Source: CAZTAK01 sp964611585 (GTDB lineage: Bacteria; Pseudomonadota; Alphaproteobacteria; SHVP01). From it: a stretch of DNA of 16,409 bases. A model generated the notes under the pieces. The model was not told the origin of the DNA. It did not search any database and worked only from the letters and a program-made list of their open reading frames with translations. The stretch lies in NCBI GenBank assembly GCA_964611585.1, contig CAZTAK010000060.1:1-16409 (forward strand), given 5' to 3'. Positions 1 to 6,400 of this stretch are shown in pieces; position 1 is the stretch's first letter; every line of letters starts with the position of its first letter. Made by a program: the position numbers and the translations under genes.

Positions 1-43
1 CCAAAACCGGGGGTTGGGGGTTCGAGCCCCTCCACTCCTGCCA
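1..43 (+). tRNA. trnW: tRNA-Trp(CCA), 3' part, cut by window start
   Basis: The window opens at the anticodon CCA (1-3), followed by the rest of the anticodon loop and the 3' side of the anticodon stem. Next come a five-base variable region (GGGTT), a T-arm whose GGGGG/CCCTC stem closes a TTCGAGC loop, the 3' acceptor strand CACTCCT, discriminator G and an encoded CCA tail at 41-43. The layout matches bacterial tRNA-Trp closely. The 5' half lies outside the window. A tRNA-Trp gene directly before secE-nusG is a common arrangement in proteobacteria. No terminator separates it from secE 42 bases downstream, so processing from a shared transcript is likely (inference). Confidence 0.95.
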
Positions 44-85
44 CCGCGGCGCTGGTTTGATTGAGTCGAAGGGATTATCGGGTCG

Positions 86-283
86 ATGGCGAAGGTCAAC
101 CCTGGCGAATTTATCCGGCAAGTCCGGCAGGAAACGGCGAAGGTCACTTGGCCGACCCGTCGCGACGCCATGCTGTCAACGGTGATGGTGTTTTTGATGG
201 TGTTTTTGGCCGCCCTGTTTTTCTTTTCTGTCGATCAGGTGCTTTCGTTCGCGGTGCGCCTGATATTGGGCCTGGGAGGCTGA
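86..283 (+). CDS. secE: SecE, preprotein translocase subunit
   Basis: SecE is the small essential subunit that clamps SecY in the SecYEG channel of the inner membrane. The 65-residue product is the short single-span form typical of many bacteria, as opposed to the three-span form of enterobacteria. A cytoplasmic amphipathic helix with the family motif (E-x-x-K-V-T-W-P-T-R, about residues 16-25) leads into one hydrophobic membrane segment at about residues 28-50. The ATG at 86 is preceded by AAGGGA at 69-74, a fair ribosome-binding site. The gene sits between tRNA-Trp and nusG, with only 8 bases to nusG, as in most bacteria, which indicates co-transcription. Confidence 0.95.
   Translation: MAKVNPGEFIRQVRQETAKVTWPTRRDAMLSTVMVFLMVFLAALFFFSVDQVLSFAVRLILGLGG
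274..279 (+). promoter_or_regulatory. Ribosome-binding site that sets the nusG start
   Basis: GGGAGG lies inside the last codons of secE, 12 bases before the ATG at 292. The nusG reading frame stays open upstream to a TTG at 61, but that extension overlaps all of secE and resembles no NusG. This site together with the family-typical N-terminus (MAHRWYIIHAYSG) therefore fixes the start at 292. Confidence 0.6.
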
Positions 284-291
284 CGCGGCCG

Positions 292-822
292 ATGGCACAC
301 CGCTGGTACATCATTCACGCCTACTCGGGATTCGAGAAGAAAGTCGCGCAGTCGATTCTCGAACAGGCCGCGAACAAGGGTCTTGCCGGCGAATTCGAAG
401 AGATTTTAGTGCCGACCGAGGAAGTGGTCGAGGTACGCCGCGGCAAGAAGGTGCAGTCCGAGCGCAAGTTCTTCCCGGGCTATGTGCTGGCCAAGATGGA
501 GATGAGCGACGAGAGCTATCACCTGATCAAGAACACCCCCAAGGTTACCGGCTTTCTCGGGACCGGCGCGAGACCCTCGGCGATCAGCCAGGGCGAGGTC
601 GAGCGCATCCTGCACCAGATTCAGGAAGGAACCGAACGGCCGAAGCCGCTGATTACCTTCGAGGTCGGCGAGCAGGTGCGCGTTGCCGACGGGCCGTTCA
701 CATCGTTCAACGGCTTTGTCGAGGAAGTGGACGAGGAACGTGCCCGCCTCAAAGTGGCGGTGTCGATCTTCGGCCGGGCGACGCCGGTCGAACTGGAGTA
801 CATGCAGGTCGAGAAACTTTAG
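292..822 (+). CDS. nusG: NusG, transcription elongation and antitermination factor
   Basis: NusG binds the clamp of RNA polymerase, suppresses pausing and links the polymerase to Rho or to ribosomal protein S10. The 176-residue product has the NGN domain at about residues 1-115, opening with the typical W-Y-I-I-H-A-Y-S-G-F-E-K-K. It includes the P-T-E-E-V-V-E segment and the F-F-P-G-Y-V-L polymerase-binding stretch. A KOW domain follows at about residues 123-176 (G-E-Q-V-R-V-A-D-G-P-F-T-S-F-N-G). Length is normal for the family and no insertion is visible. It follows secE by 8 bases, so the two are probably translated from one message. The rplK leader begins immediately after its TAG. Confidence 0.97.
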   Translation: MAHRWYIIHAYSGFEKKVAQSILEQAANKGLAGEFEEILVPTEEVVEVRRGKKVQSERKFFPGYVLAKMEMSDESYHLIKNTPKVTGFLGTGARPSAISQGEVERILHQIQEGTERPKPLITFEVGEQVRVADGPFTSFNGFVEEVDEERARLKVAVSIFGRATPVELEYMQVEKL

Positions 823-928
823 GCCGGCTGAGTTGGTAATTCGTGCGGGAGGTCAGCCATGACCGTACCGCGCACCCAGGGGCGCAACGGCCCCGCAAGC
901 AGGTCCGAGCGGATCGGGGACAGAGGAA
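823..928 (+). promoter_or_regulatory. rplK leader with hairpins; candidate L1-responsive region
   Basis: This 106-base gap precedes the L11-L1 genes. Two foldable elements are visible. A 6-bp stem (826-831 GGCTGA with 853-858 TCAGCC) encloses a loop holding the GGGAGG at 847-852. A 5-bp hairpin GGGGC/GCCCC lies at 879-894 with a GCAACG loop. In E. coli the rplKA message is repressed by L1 binding just before rplK, so this is where such a site would be expected. I cannot match it base by base to the L1 site, so the regulatory role is inferred from position and foldability. I see no convincing promoter here. Confidence 0.4.
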
Positions 929-945
929 ATGGCAAAGAAGATTGA
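859..945 (+). CDS. Possible 28-residue leader ORF overlapping the rplK start
   Basis: An ATG at 859 sits 6 bases after a strong Shine-Dalgarno sequence (GGGAGG, 847-852). The frame runs 28 codons and stops at TGA 943-945, passing the rplK ATG (929) in a different frame. The product would begin M-T-V-P-R-T-Q-G, is polar and Arg/Gly-rich, and resembles no family I know. Its start signal is better spaced than that of rplK, so it could couple translation of rplK to upstream initiation. It could equally be a chance ORF in GC-rich DNA, or the GGGAGG could be part of an L1-binding structure. Confidence 0.25.
   Translation: MTVPRTQGRNGPASRSERIGDRGNGKED
922..926 (+). promoter_or_regulatory. Unusually close ribosome-binding site of rplK
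   Basis: AGAGG ends only 2 bases before the rplK ATG at 929, too close for good pairing with 16S rRNA. The alternative GGGGA at 916-920 has an 8-base spacer but is weaker. Suboptimal initiation would fit regulation by structure or by coupling to the upstream ORF at 859. Confidence 0.4.
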
Positions 946-1357
946 CGGTTACATAAGACTTCAGGTTCCGGCGGGGCAGGCCAATCCGTCGCCGCCGATC
1001 GGGCCCGCACTGGGCCAGCGCGGCGTCAACATCATGGAATTCTGCAAGACCTTCAACGCCCAGACCCAGGGAATGGAGCAGGGCATGCCGATTCCGACGG
1101 TGATTACTGTGTTCACGGACAAATCGTTCACGTTCATCACCAAGACGCCGCCGACTTCGTTTTTTCTGAAACGTGCCGCCAAGCTCGAAAAAGCGGCGAA
1201 CGAGCCGGGCCGCGAAGTTGTCGGACATGTGACGATGGTTCAGGTGCGCCAAATCGCCGAACAGAAGATGCCCGATCTCAACGCCTATTCCGTCGAACAG
1301 GCGTGCGAGATGATCAAAGGAACGGCCCGCTCGATGGGCCTCGAGGTGGTGGGTTAG
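929..1357 (+). CDS. rplK: 50S ribosomal protein L11
   Basis: L11 forms the base of the GTPase-associated centre of the large subunit with 23S rRNA and L10. It is needed for factor function and for RelA activation. The 142-residue length is standard. The N-terminal domain carries the proline-rich P-A-G-Q-A-N-P-S-P-P-I-G-P-A-L-G segment near residues 18-33, the site where thiostrepton-type antibiotics bind. The C-terminal rRNA-binding domain (about 76-142) includes the K-M-P-D-L-N-A segment. The start is supported by the conserved MAKKI opening. rplA begins 3 bases after the stop, so the two genes are translationally linked. Confidence 0.97.
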   Translation: MAKKIDGYIRLQVPAGQANPSPPIGPALGQRGVNIMEFCKTFNAQTQGMEQGMPIPTVITVFTDKSFTFITKTPPTSFFLKRAAKLEKAANEPGREVVGHVTMVQVRQIAEQKMPDLNAYSVEQACEMIKGTARSMGLEVVG

Positions 1358-1360
1358 ACG

Positions 1361-2059
1361 ATGGCAGGTCCGGGAAAACGTATGAAGTCGGCCCTCGAAA
1401 GAATCGACCGGGATTCCAGCTACCCGGTCGCCGAGGCCATAAAGATGGTGAAAAATGGCGCCAAGGCCAAGTTCGATGAAACCATCGAAATTGCATTGAA
1501 CTTGAACGTCGATCCGCGCCACGCCGACCAGATGGTGCGCGGCGTCGTGCAACTGCCGAGCGGCTCGGGCAAGTCGCTGAAGGTGGGTGTGTTCGCCAAA
1601 GGCGACAAGGCCGACGAGGCCAAGGCCGCGGGCGCCGATGAGGTCGGTGCCGAGGATCTGGCAGAGCGTGTTCAGAGCGGCGACATCCCGTTCGACCGTT
1701 GCATTGCCACGCCGGACATGATGTCCGTCGTCGGCAAGCTCGGGAAGGTGCTGGGGCCGCGCGGCCTGATGCCGAACCCCAAGCTCGGCACCGTCACCCA
1801 AGACGTGACCGAGGCCGTCAAGGCGGCCAAGGGCGGTCAGATCGAGTTCCGGGTCGAAAAAGCCGGCATCATCCACGCCGGCATTGGCAAGGCCAGTTTC
1901 TCGGAGGAAGCGCTCGAAGCCAACGTGCGCGCCTTCGCCAACGCGGTAAACAAGGCCAAGCCGTCGGGTTCCAAGGGCACCTTCATGAAGAAAGTGTCGC
2001 TGAGTTCGACCCACGGCCCCGGCCTCATGATCGACGTTGGATCGTTGCTGGCCGGGTAG
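1361..2059 (+). CDS. rplA: 50S ribosomal protein L1
   Basis: L1 binds helices of 23S rRNA to form the mobile L1 stalk that guides deacylated tRNA out of the E site. In E. coli it also represses the L11-L1 message. The 232-residue protein is full length. It shows family segments such as F-D-E-T-I-E-I-A-L-N-L-N-V-D (about residues 38-51) and the highly conserved L-G-P-R-G-L-M-P-N-P-K-L-G-T-V-T (about 129-144). The C-terminal K-G-T-F-M-K-K-V-S-L-S-S-T-H-G-P-G motif is also present. The ATG at 1361 is 3 bases after rplK, with GAGGTGG (1343-1349) inside rplK as its binding site. Confidence 0.97.
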   Translation: MAGPGKRMKSALERIDRDSSYPVAEAIKMVKNGAKAKFDETIEIALNLNVDPRHADQMVRGVVQLPSGSGKSLKVGVFAKGDKADEAKAAGADEVGAEDLAERVQSGDIPFDRCIATPDMMSVVGKLGKVLGPRGLMPNPKLGTVTQDVTEAVKAAKGGQIEFRVEKAGIIHAGIGKASFSEEALEANVRAFANAVNKAKPSGSKGTFMKKVSLSSTHGPGLMIDVGSLLAG

Positions 2060-2066
2060 GAGTACG

Positions 2067-2083
2067 CCGCGCACACGGCGCGG
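2067..2083 (+). other. Hairpin just after rplA
   Basis: CCGCGC (2067-2072) pairs perfectly with GCGCGG (2078-2083) around a 5-base loop, starting 7 bases after the rplA stop. No T-tract follows, so it is not a canonical intrinsic terminator. It may protect the 3' end of a processed rplKA message. The stretch from there to 2130 shows no convincing promoter or ORF. Confidence 0.35.
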
Positions 2084-2130
2084 CCATCGAGTTTAGTGAA
2101 TTCCCCCGGTGCCGTTGCGCCGGAGGAACA

Positions 2131-2225
2131 GGAGGCCGGGAAACCGGCTTCCGACCTGTCCGAGACCGCAGGTGGGGTGATCGCCCCTTAAGGGTGCCGC
2201 AAGGCACGGCCTGCACAGACAGAGG
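2131..2225 (+). promoter_or_regulatory. L10 leader: autoregulatory RNA of rplJ-rplL
   Basis: The RNA folds into the arrangement known for the L10(L12)4 target upstream of rplJ. Stem P1 pairs 2156-2160 (CTGTC) with 2218-2222 (GACAG). An asymmetric internal loop (2161-2167 CGAGACC against 2215-2217 ACA) has kink-turn character. Stem P2 pairs 2168-2172 (GCAGG) with 2210-2214 (CCTGC). P2 encloses two hairpins: GGGG/CCCC at 2174-2187, and a 5-bp stem GTGCC/GGCAC capped by a GCAA tetraloop at 2194-2207. Immediately 5' stands a 9-bp stem (2131-2139 with 2144-2152) capped by GAAA. Binding of excess L10-L12 complex to such a leader is known to repress translation of rplJL. The fold was worked out by hand. 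Confidence 0.8.
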
Positions 2226-2240
2226 TCGCGGTTGCGGCAT

Positions 2241-2301
2241 CCCCTTTTGGGGGGCAGCAGCCAGAGCCCTGGGGCAGGCGAACCGGTTCCGCATGGTGCG
2301 G
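2241..2301 (+). other. Additional hairpins between the L10 leader core and rplJ
   Basis: After the kink-turn element come a CCCC-TTTT-GGGG hairpin (2241-2252), the 10-base palindrome GAACCGGTTC (2280-2289) and a CCGCA/TGCGG hairpin with a 3-base loop (2289-2301). The last overlaps the palindrome by one base. GGGCC at 2301-2305 can also pair with GGCCC at 2336-2340, close to the rplJ binding site (GGAGAG, 2348-2353), and could transmit the state of the leader to the start codon. None has a T-tract, so termination looks unlikely. Function is inferred from position only. Confidence 0.4.
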
Positions 2302-2357
2302 GGCCAGGATGAAACCGGGCCGGATCGCAAGAGACGGCCCAGCCGCTGGAGAGCAAA

Positions 2358-2876
2358 GTGGACCGGGCAACAAAGGAAAGAACGGTCGCCGCCCTGAACG
2401 AAGTATTCGCCAACGCAGGCCTCGTTGTGGTCACCCACAACACCGGCCTCAGCGTTGCCGAGGTCAGCGAATTGCGCGCGCGTATGCGCAATTCGGGGGC
2501 CACGTTCCGAGTGGCCAAGAACCGGCTTGTGAAACTGGCCCTCAGCGGGACACCGTATGAATCGATTACCGGGCTGTTCACCGGTCCGACCGCCATTGCG
2601 TATTCCGAAGATGTTCTGGCGGCGGCAAAGGTGACGGTCGGGTACGCCAAGGACAACAACAAACTGGTCGTCCTTGGCGGCGCGATGGGCGACAGCACGT
2701 TTGATGCCGCAGGTGTCAAGGCGCTGGCCGATCTGCCCTCGCTCGACGAATTGCGCGGCAAGATCGTGGGCCTCGTCAGTGCCCCGGCGACCAAAATCGC
2801 CGGCGTGTTGCAGGCCCCCGCCGGGCAGGTTGCCCGGGTGCTGGGCGCATACGGATCCCAGTCTGAGGCGGCGTAA
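2358..2876 (+). CDS. rplJ: 50S ribosomal protein L10
   Basis: L10 anchors the L7/L12 dimers to the ribosome and is the regulator that binds its own leader. The 172-residue protein starts with GTG (VDRATKERTVAAL), preceded by GGAGAG at 2348-2353 with a 4-base spacer. No in-frame upstream start gives a family-like N-terminus. The N-terminal rRNA-binding domain shows T-H-N-T-G-L-S-V-A-E and F-R-V-A-K-N-R-L-V-K-L-A-L, both typical. The C-terminal helix (about 135-172) that carries L7/L12 ends in V-A-R-V-L-G-A-Y. The GTG start may keep initiation modest in line with autoregulation (inference). Confidence 0.96.
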   Translation: MDRATKERTVAALNEVFANAGLVVVTHNTGLSVAEVSELRARMRNSGATFRVAKNRLVKLALSGTPYESITGLFTGPTAIAYSEDVLAAAKVTVGYAKDNNKLVVLGGAMGDSTFDAAGVKALADLPSLDELRGKIVGLVSAPATKIAGVLQAPAGQVARVLGAYGSQSEAA

Positions 2877-2920
2877 GCCGGACACGGATCAACAGGGCTT
2901 AGATCAAAGGAAACGAAACA

Positions 2921-3289
2921 ATGGCGAACCTGGAAAAGATTGCAGACGATCTTTCGGCACTGACCGTAATGGAAGCGGCCGAACTGTCGAAAATGCTGGA
3001 AGAGAAGTGGGGCGTCTCGGCGGCGGCGCCGGTCGCGGTTGCGGCGGCGCCGGGCGCTGCAGCGGTGGCGGAAGAACAGACCGAATTCACGGTCGTCCTC
3101 GCTGCCTACGGCGAAAAGAAGATCAACGTCATCAAAGAGGTCCGCGCCATTACCGGGCTTGGCCTCAAGGAAGCGAAAGACCTCGTCGAAGGGGCGCCCA
3201 AGGAAGTCAAGGAAGGCATCCCCAAGGACGAAGCCGCGCAGATCAAGGAGAAACTCGAAGGGGCAGGGGCCACCGTCGAGATCAAATAG
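2921..3289 (+). CDS. rplL: 50S ribosomal protein L7/L12
   Basis: L7/L12 is the multicopy acidic stalk protein that recruits and stimulates EF-Tu, EF-G, IF2 and RF3. The 122-residue product has the N-terminal dimerisation domain (about 1-32), an Ala/Pro/Val-rich flexible hinge (about 33-52), and the C-terminal domain with the factor-binding helix (V-I-K-E-V-R-A-I-T-G-L-G-L-K-E-A-K-D-L-V). AAAGGA at 2906-2911 lies 9 bases before the ATG, a better site than that of rplJ. This fits the several-fold molar excess of L7/L12 over L10. The 44-base gap to rplJ has no promoter. Confidence 0.98.
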   Translation: MANLEKIADDLSALTVMEAAELSKMLEEKWGVSAAAPVAVAAAPGAAAVAEEQTEFTVVLAAYGEKKINVIKEVRAITGLGLKEAKDLVEGAPKEVKEGIPKDEAAQIKEKLEGAGATVEIK

Positions 3290-3290
3290 C

Positions 3291-3347
3291 GCCGCACCGG
3301 GCGGCAACAGACGTCGCGGACGTCCGTGGGGTTACGACCCTGCGGAC
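3291..3347 (+). promoter_or_regulatory. Structured rplL-rpoB intergenic region (attenuator or RNase III site candidate)
   Basis: Three hairpins lie in this 114-base gap. GCCGC/GCGGC (3291-3305) starts one base after the rplL stop. GACGTC repeats as its own inverted copy around GCG (3310-3324). The strongest is an 11-bp stem (3322-3332 with 3337-3347, including two G-U pairs) capped by a TACG loop of the stable UNCG class. The second and third share bases 3322-3324 and cannot both form in full. No T-run follows. In E. coli this junction carries an attenuator and an RNase III cut that lower rpoBC relative to rplJL. A similar role here is inferred. Confidence 0.5.
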
Positions 3348-3403
3348 CCCGCGTACGCCGATTCAGCAGTTTAAAGATCGCCACGAGCACATAAGGAGCA
3401 CGC

Positions 3404-6400
3404 ATGGCACTGTCGTTCACGGATCGCAAACGGGTTCGCAAGGATTTTGGCCGAATCGCGTCGGCCGCGTCGATGCCGAATCTGATCGAAGTCCAGAAAA
3501 GTTCCTATGACGGCTTTCTGCAGGTCGGGCTACGGGATACCCGGCGCACCGAAACCGGGTTGCAGCGCGCCTTCAAGTCGGTCTTCCCGATCACGGACTT
3601 TTCGGAGACGGCCTCGCTCGAATTCGTCAAATACGAACTCGAAGATCCCAAATACGACACCGAAGAATGTCAGCAGCGGGACATGACCTATGCCGCGCCG
3701 CTGAAGGTGACGCTGCGCCTGATTGTGTTCGAAGTGGACGAGGACACCGACGCGCGCTCGATCCTCGATATCAAGGAGCAGGACGTTTACATGGGCGACA
3801 TGCCGTTGATGACAAACAACGGCACCTTCATCGTCAACGGTACTGAACGCGTCATCGTCAGCCAGATGCACCGCTCGCCCGGCGTGTTTTTCGATCACGA
3901 CAAGGGTAAGACCCACTCGTCGGGCAAATTCCTGTTTGCGGCGCGGGTCATTCCCTACCGCGGCTCGTGGCTCGATTTCGAATTCGACGCCAAGGACATC
4001 CTCCATGTCCGCATCGACCGCCGCCGCAAACTGCCGGCGACGACGCTGCTCTATGCGCTGGGTATGGACGACGACGAGATTCTCAGTTTTTTCTACGCCA
4101 CCGCCGACTATATTTTCGATGAAAAGCGCGGCTGGAAGACCGCTTTCCGGCCCGAGCGCCTGCGCGGCCTCAAGGCGACCCGCGATCTCGTCAACGCCAA
4201 GACCGGCCGGGTCGCTATCGAGGGCGGGACCAAGATTACCGGCCGCTTGCTCAAGAAACTCGAAAGCACCACGATCCGCGAATTGCTGGTGCCGATCGAC
4301 GAAATGGTGGGCCGGTTCGCGGCTGTCGATATCATCAACGAATCGAACGGCGAGATTTATGTCGAAGCGGGCGAGGAACTGACTGAAGAAAACATTGCCG
4401 TCCTGGAAGAGGCCGGCGTGAAGTTGATCTCAACGCTCGACATCGACAACATCACTGTCGGTCCGTATATCCGCAACACCCTGGCCGCCGACAAGGTAAC
4501 CGACCGCGAACGTGCGCTGGTTGAAATTTACCGCGTCATGCGCCCGGGTGAGCCGCCGACTGAGGAAACGGCCGGGAAACTGTTCAAGAGCCTGTTTTTC
4601 GATCGGGAACGCTATGACCTGTCGCCGGTCGGGCGAGTAAAAATGAACGCGCGTCTCGGCTTCGAAACCGAAGACACGCTCGGCATCCTGCGTAAGGAAG
4701 ACATCCTCAAGATCGTCAAGACCCTGGTCGAACTGAAGGACGGCCGTGGCGAAATTGACGACATCGACCACCTCGGCAACCGTCGCGTCCGGTCGGTGGG
4801 CGAGTTGATGGAGAACCAGTACCGCATCGGACTGCTGCGGATGGAGCGTGCGATCCGCGAGCGCATGAGCTCGGTCGAAATCGATACCGTGATGCCGCAG
4901 GACCTTATCAATGCCAAGCCGGCGGCGGCGGCGGTACGCGAGTTCTTCGGTTCGAGCCAGCTCAGCCAGTTCATGGACCAGACCAATCCGCTGGCCGAGA
5001 TCACCCACAAGCGCCGCCTGTCGGCGCTCGGCCCGGGCGGCTTGACGCGCGAGCGTGCCGGTTTCGAAGTGCGCGACGTGCACCCGACGCACTATGGCCG
5101 CGTGTGCCCGATTGAAACCCCCGAAGGCCCGAACATCGGCCTCATCAATTCGCTTGCGACCTATGCCCGCATCAACAAATACGGGTTCATCGAAAGCCCC
5201 TACCGCAAGATCGAGAACGCCCGCACGGTGGACGAGGTGGTGTACCTCTCGGCGATGGAAGAGGGCCGCTACACGGTGGCTCAGGCCACCGCCGAACTCG
5301 ACGCCCGCGGGCGCTTTACCGCCGACATGGTCAGTTGCCGCAAGGGCGGCGAGTTTGTCATGGTTCGCCCCGAAGACATCGACTACATGGATGTCTCGCC
5401 CAAACAACTGGTGTCGGTGGCGGCGGCGCTGATTCCGTTCCTCGAAAACGACGACGCCAACCGCGCCCTGATGGGCTCCAACATGCAGCGTCAGGCCGTG
5501 CCCCTGATCCAGACCGAGGCGCCGCTGGTCGGCACCGGGATGGAACAAGTGGTGGCGCGCGATTCGGGTGTTGCGGTGGTGGCGCGCCGCACCGGTGCTG
5601 TTACCCAGGTTGATGCCACCCGCGTGGTGGTGCGCGCCGACGAGGATCAGGACCTGTCGGCGCCGGGTGTCGATATTTACAACTTCCTCAAGTTCCAGCG
5701 TTCGAACCAGAACACCTGCATCAACCAGCGTCCGCTGGTGAAGGTGGGCGACCGGATCGAGACCGGCGACATCATCGCCGACGGCCCCTCGACCGATCTC
5801 GGCGAACTGGCGCTGGGTCGCAACGTGCTAGCGGCGTTCATGCCGTGGCAGGGTTACAACTTCGAGGATTCGATCCTGATATCCGAACGCATCGTCCGTG
5901 ACGACGTGTTCACTTCGATCCATATCGAGGAATTCGAGGTGATGGCGCGCGATACCAAGCTCGGGCAGGAAGAAATCACCCGCGATATTCCCAACGTCGG
6001 CGAAGAGGCGCTCAAGAGCCTCGACGAGGCGGGGATTGTCTATGTGGGCGCCAACGTCGAGCCGGGTGACATTATGGTCGGCAAGGTCACACCCAAGGGC
6101 GAATCGCCGATGACGCCGGAAGAAAAACTGCTGCGGGCGATTTTTGGCGAAAAGGCATCCGACGTACGCGACACGTCGCTGAAACTTCCTCCCAGCGTCA
6201 CCGGAACGGTGGTCGAAGTGCGCGTGTTTTCGCGCCACGGCCTTGACAAGGACGAACGCGCGCTCGCGATCGAACGCGAGGGAATCAAGGCGCTCGCCAA
6301 GGACAAGGACGACGAAAAGGCGATCCTAGACAGCAACACCTTCGATCATCTGCGTCAGCTGCTGCTCGGAAAGACTGCGATCACCGGGCCCAAGGGCATG

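Noticed and set aside
61..291. In-frame TTG extension of nusG across secE
   Set aside because: It overlaps the whole of secE in another frame and encodes sequence unlike NusG. The family N-terminus begins at 292.
749..2074. 441-codon ORF on the minus strand over rplK-rplA
   Set aside because: It lies opposite two certain ribosomal protein genes and their leader, and has no recognisable domain. It is a high-GC shadow ORF.
2090..2110. AT-richer TTTAGTGAATT as a promoter for rplJ
   Set aside because: No matching -35 element lies 16-18 bases upstream. A promoter here cannot be ruled out but is not supported.
2241..2254. CCCC-TTTT-GGGG hairpin as an intrinsic terminator
   Set aside because: The T-run is in the loop, not after the stem, so it does not have terminator form.
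2093..3307. 404-codon minus-strand ORF over rplJ-rplL
   Set aside because: It is antisense to certain genes and to the L10 leader RNA, with no recognisable protein family.
3365..3376. TTTAAAG as a -10 box for a separate rpoB promoter
   Set aside because: No -35 box is found at the right distance, and the region is dominated by the intergenic hairpins.
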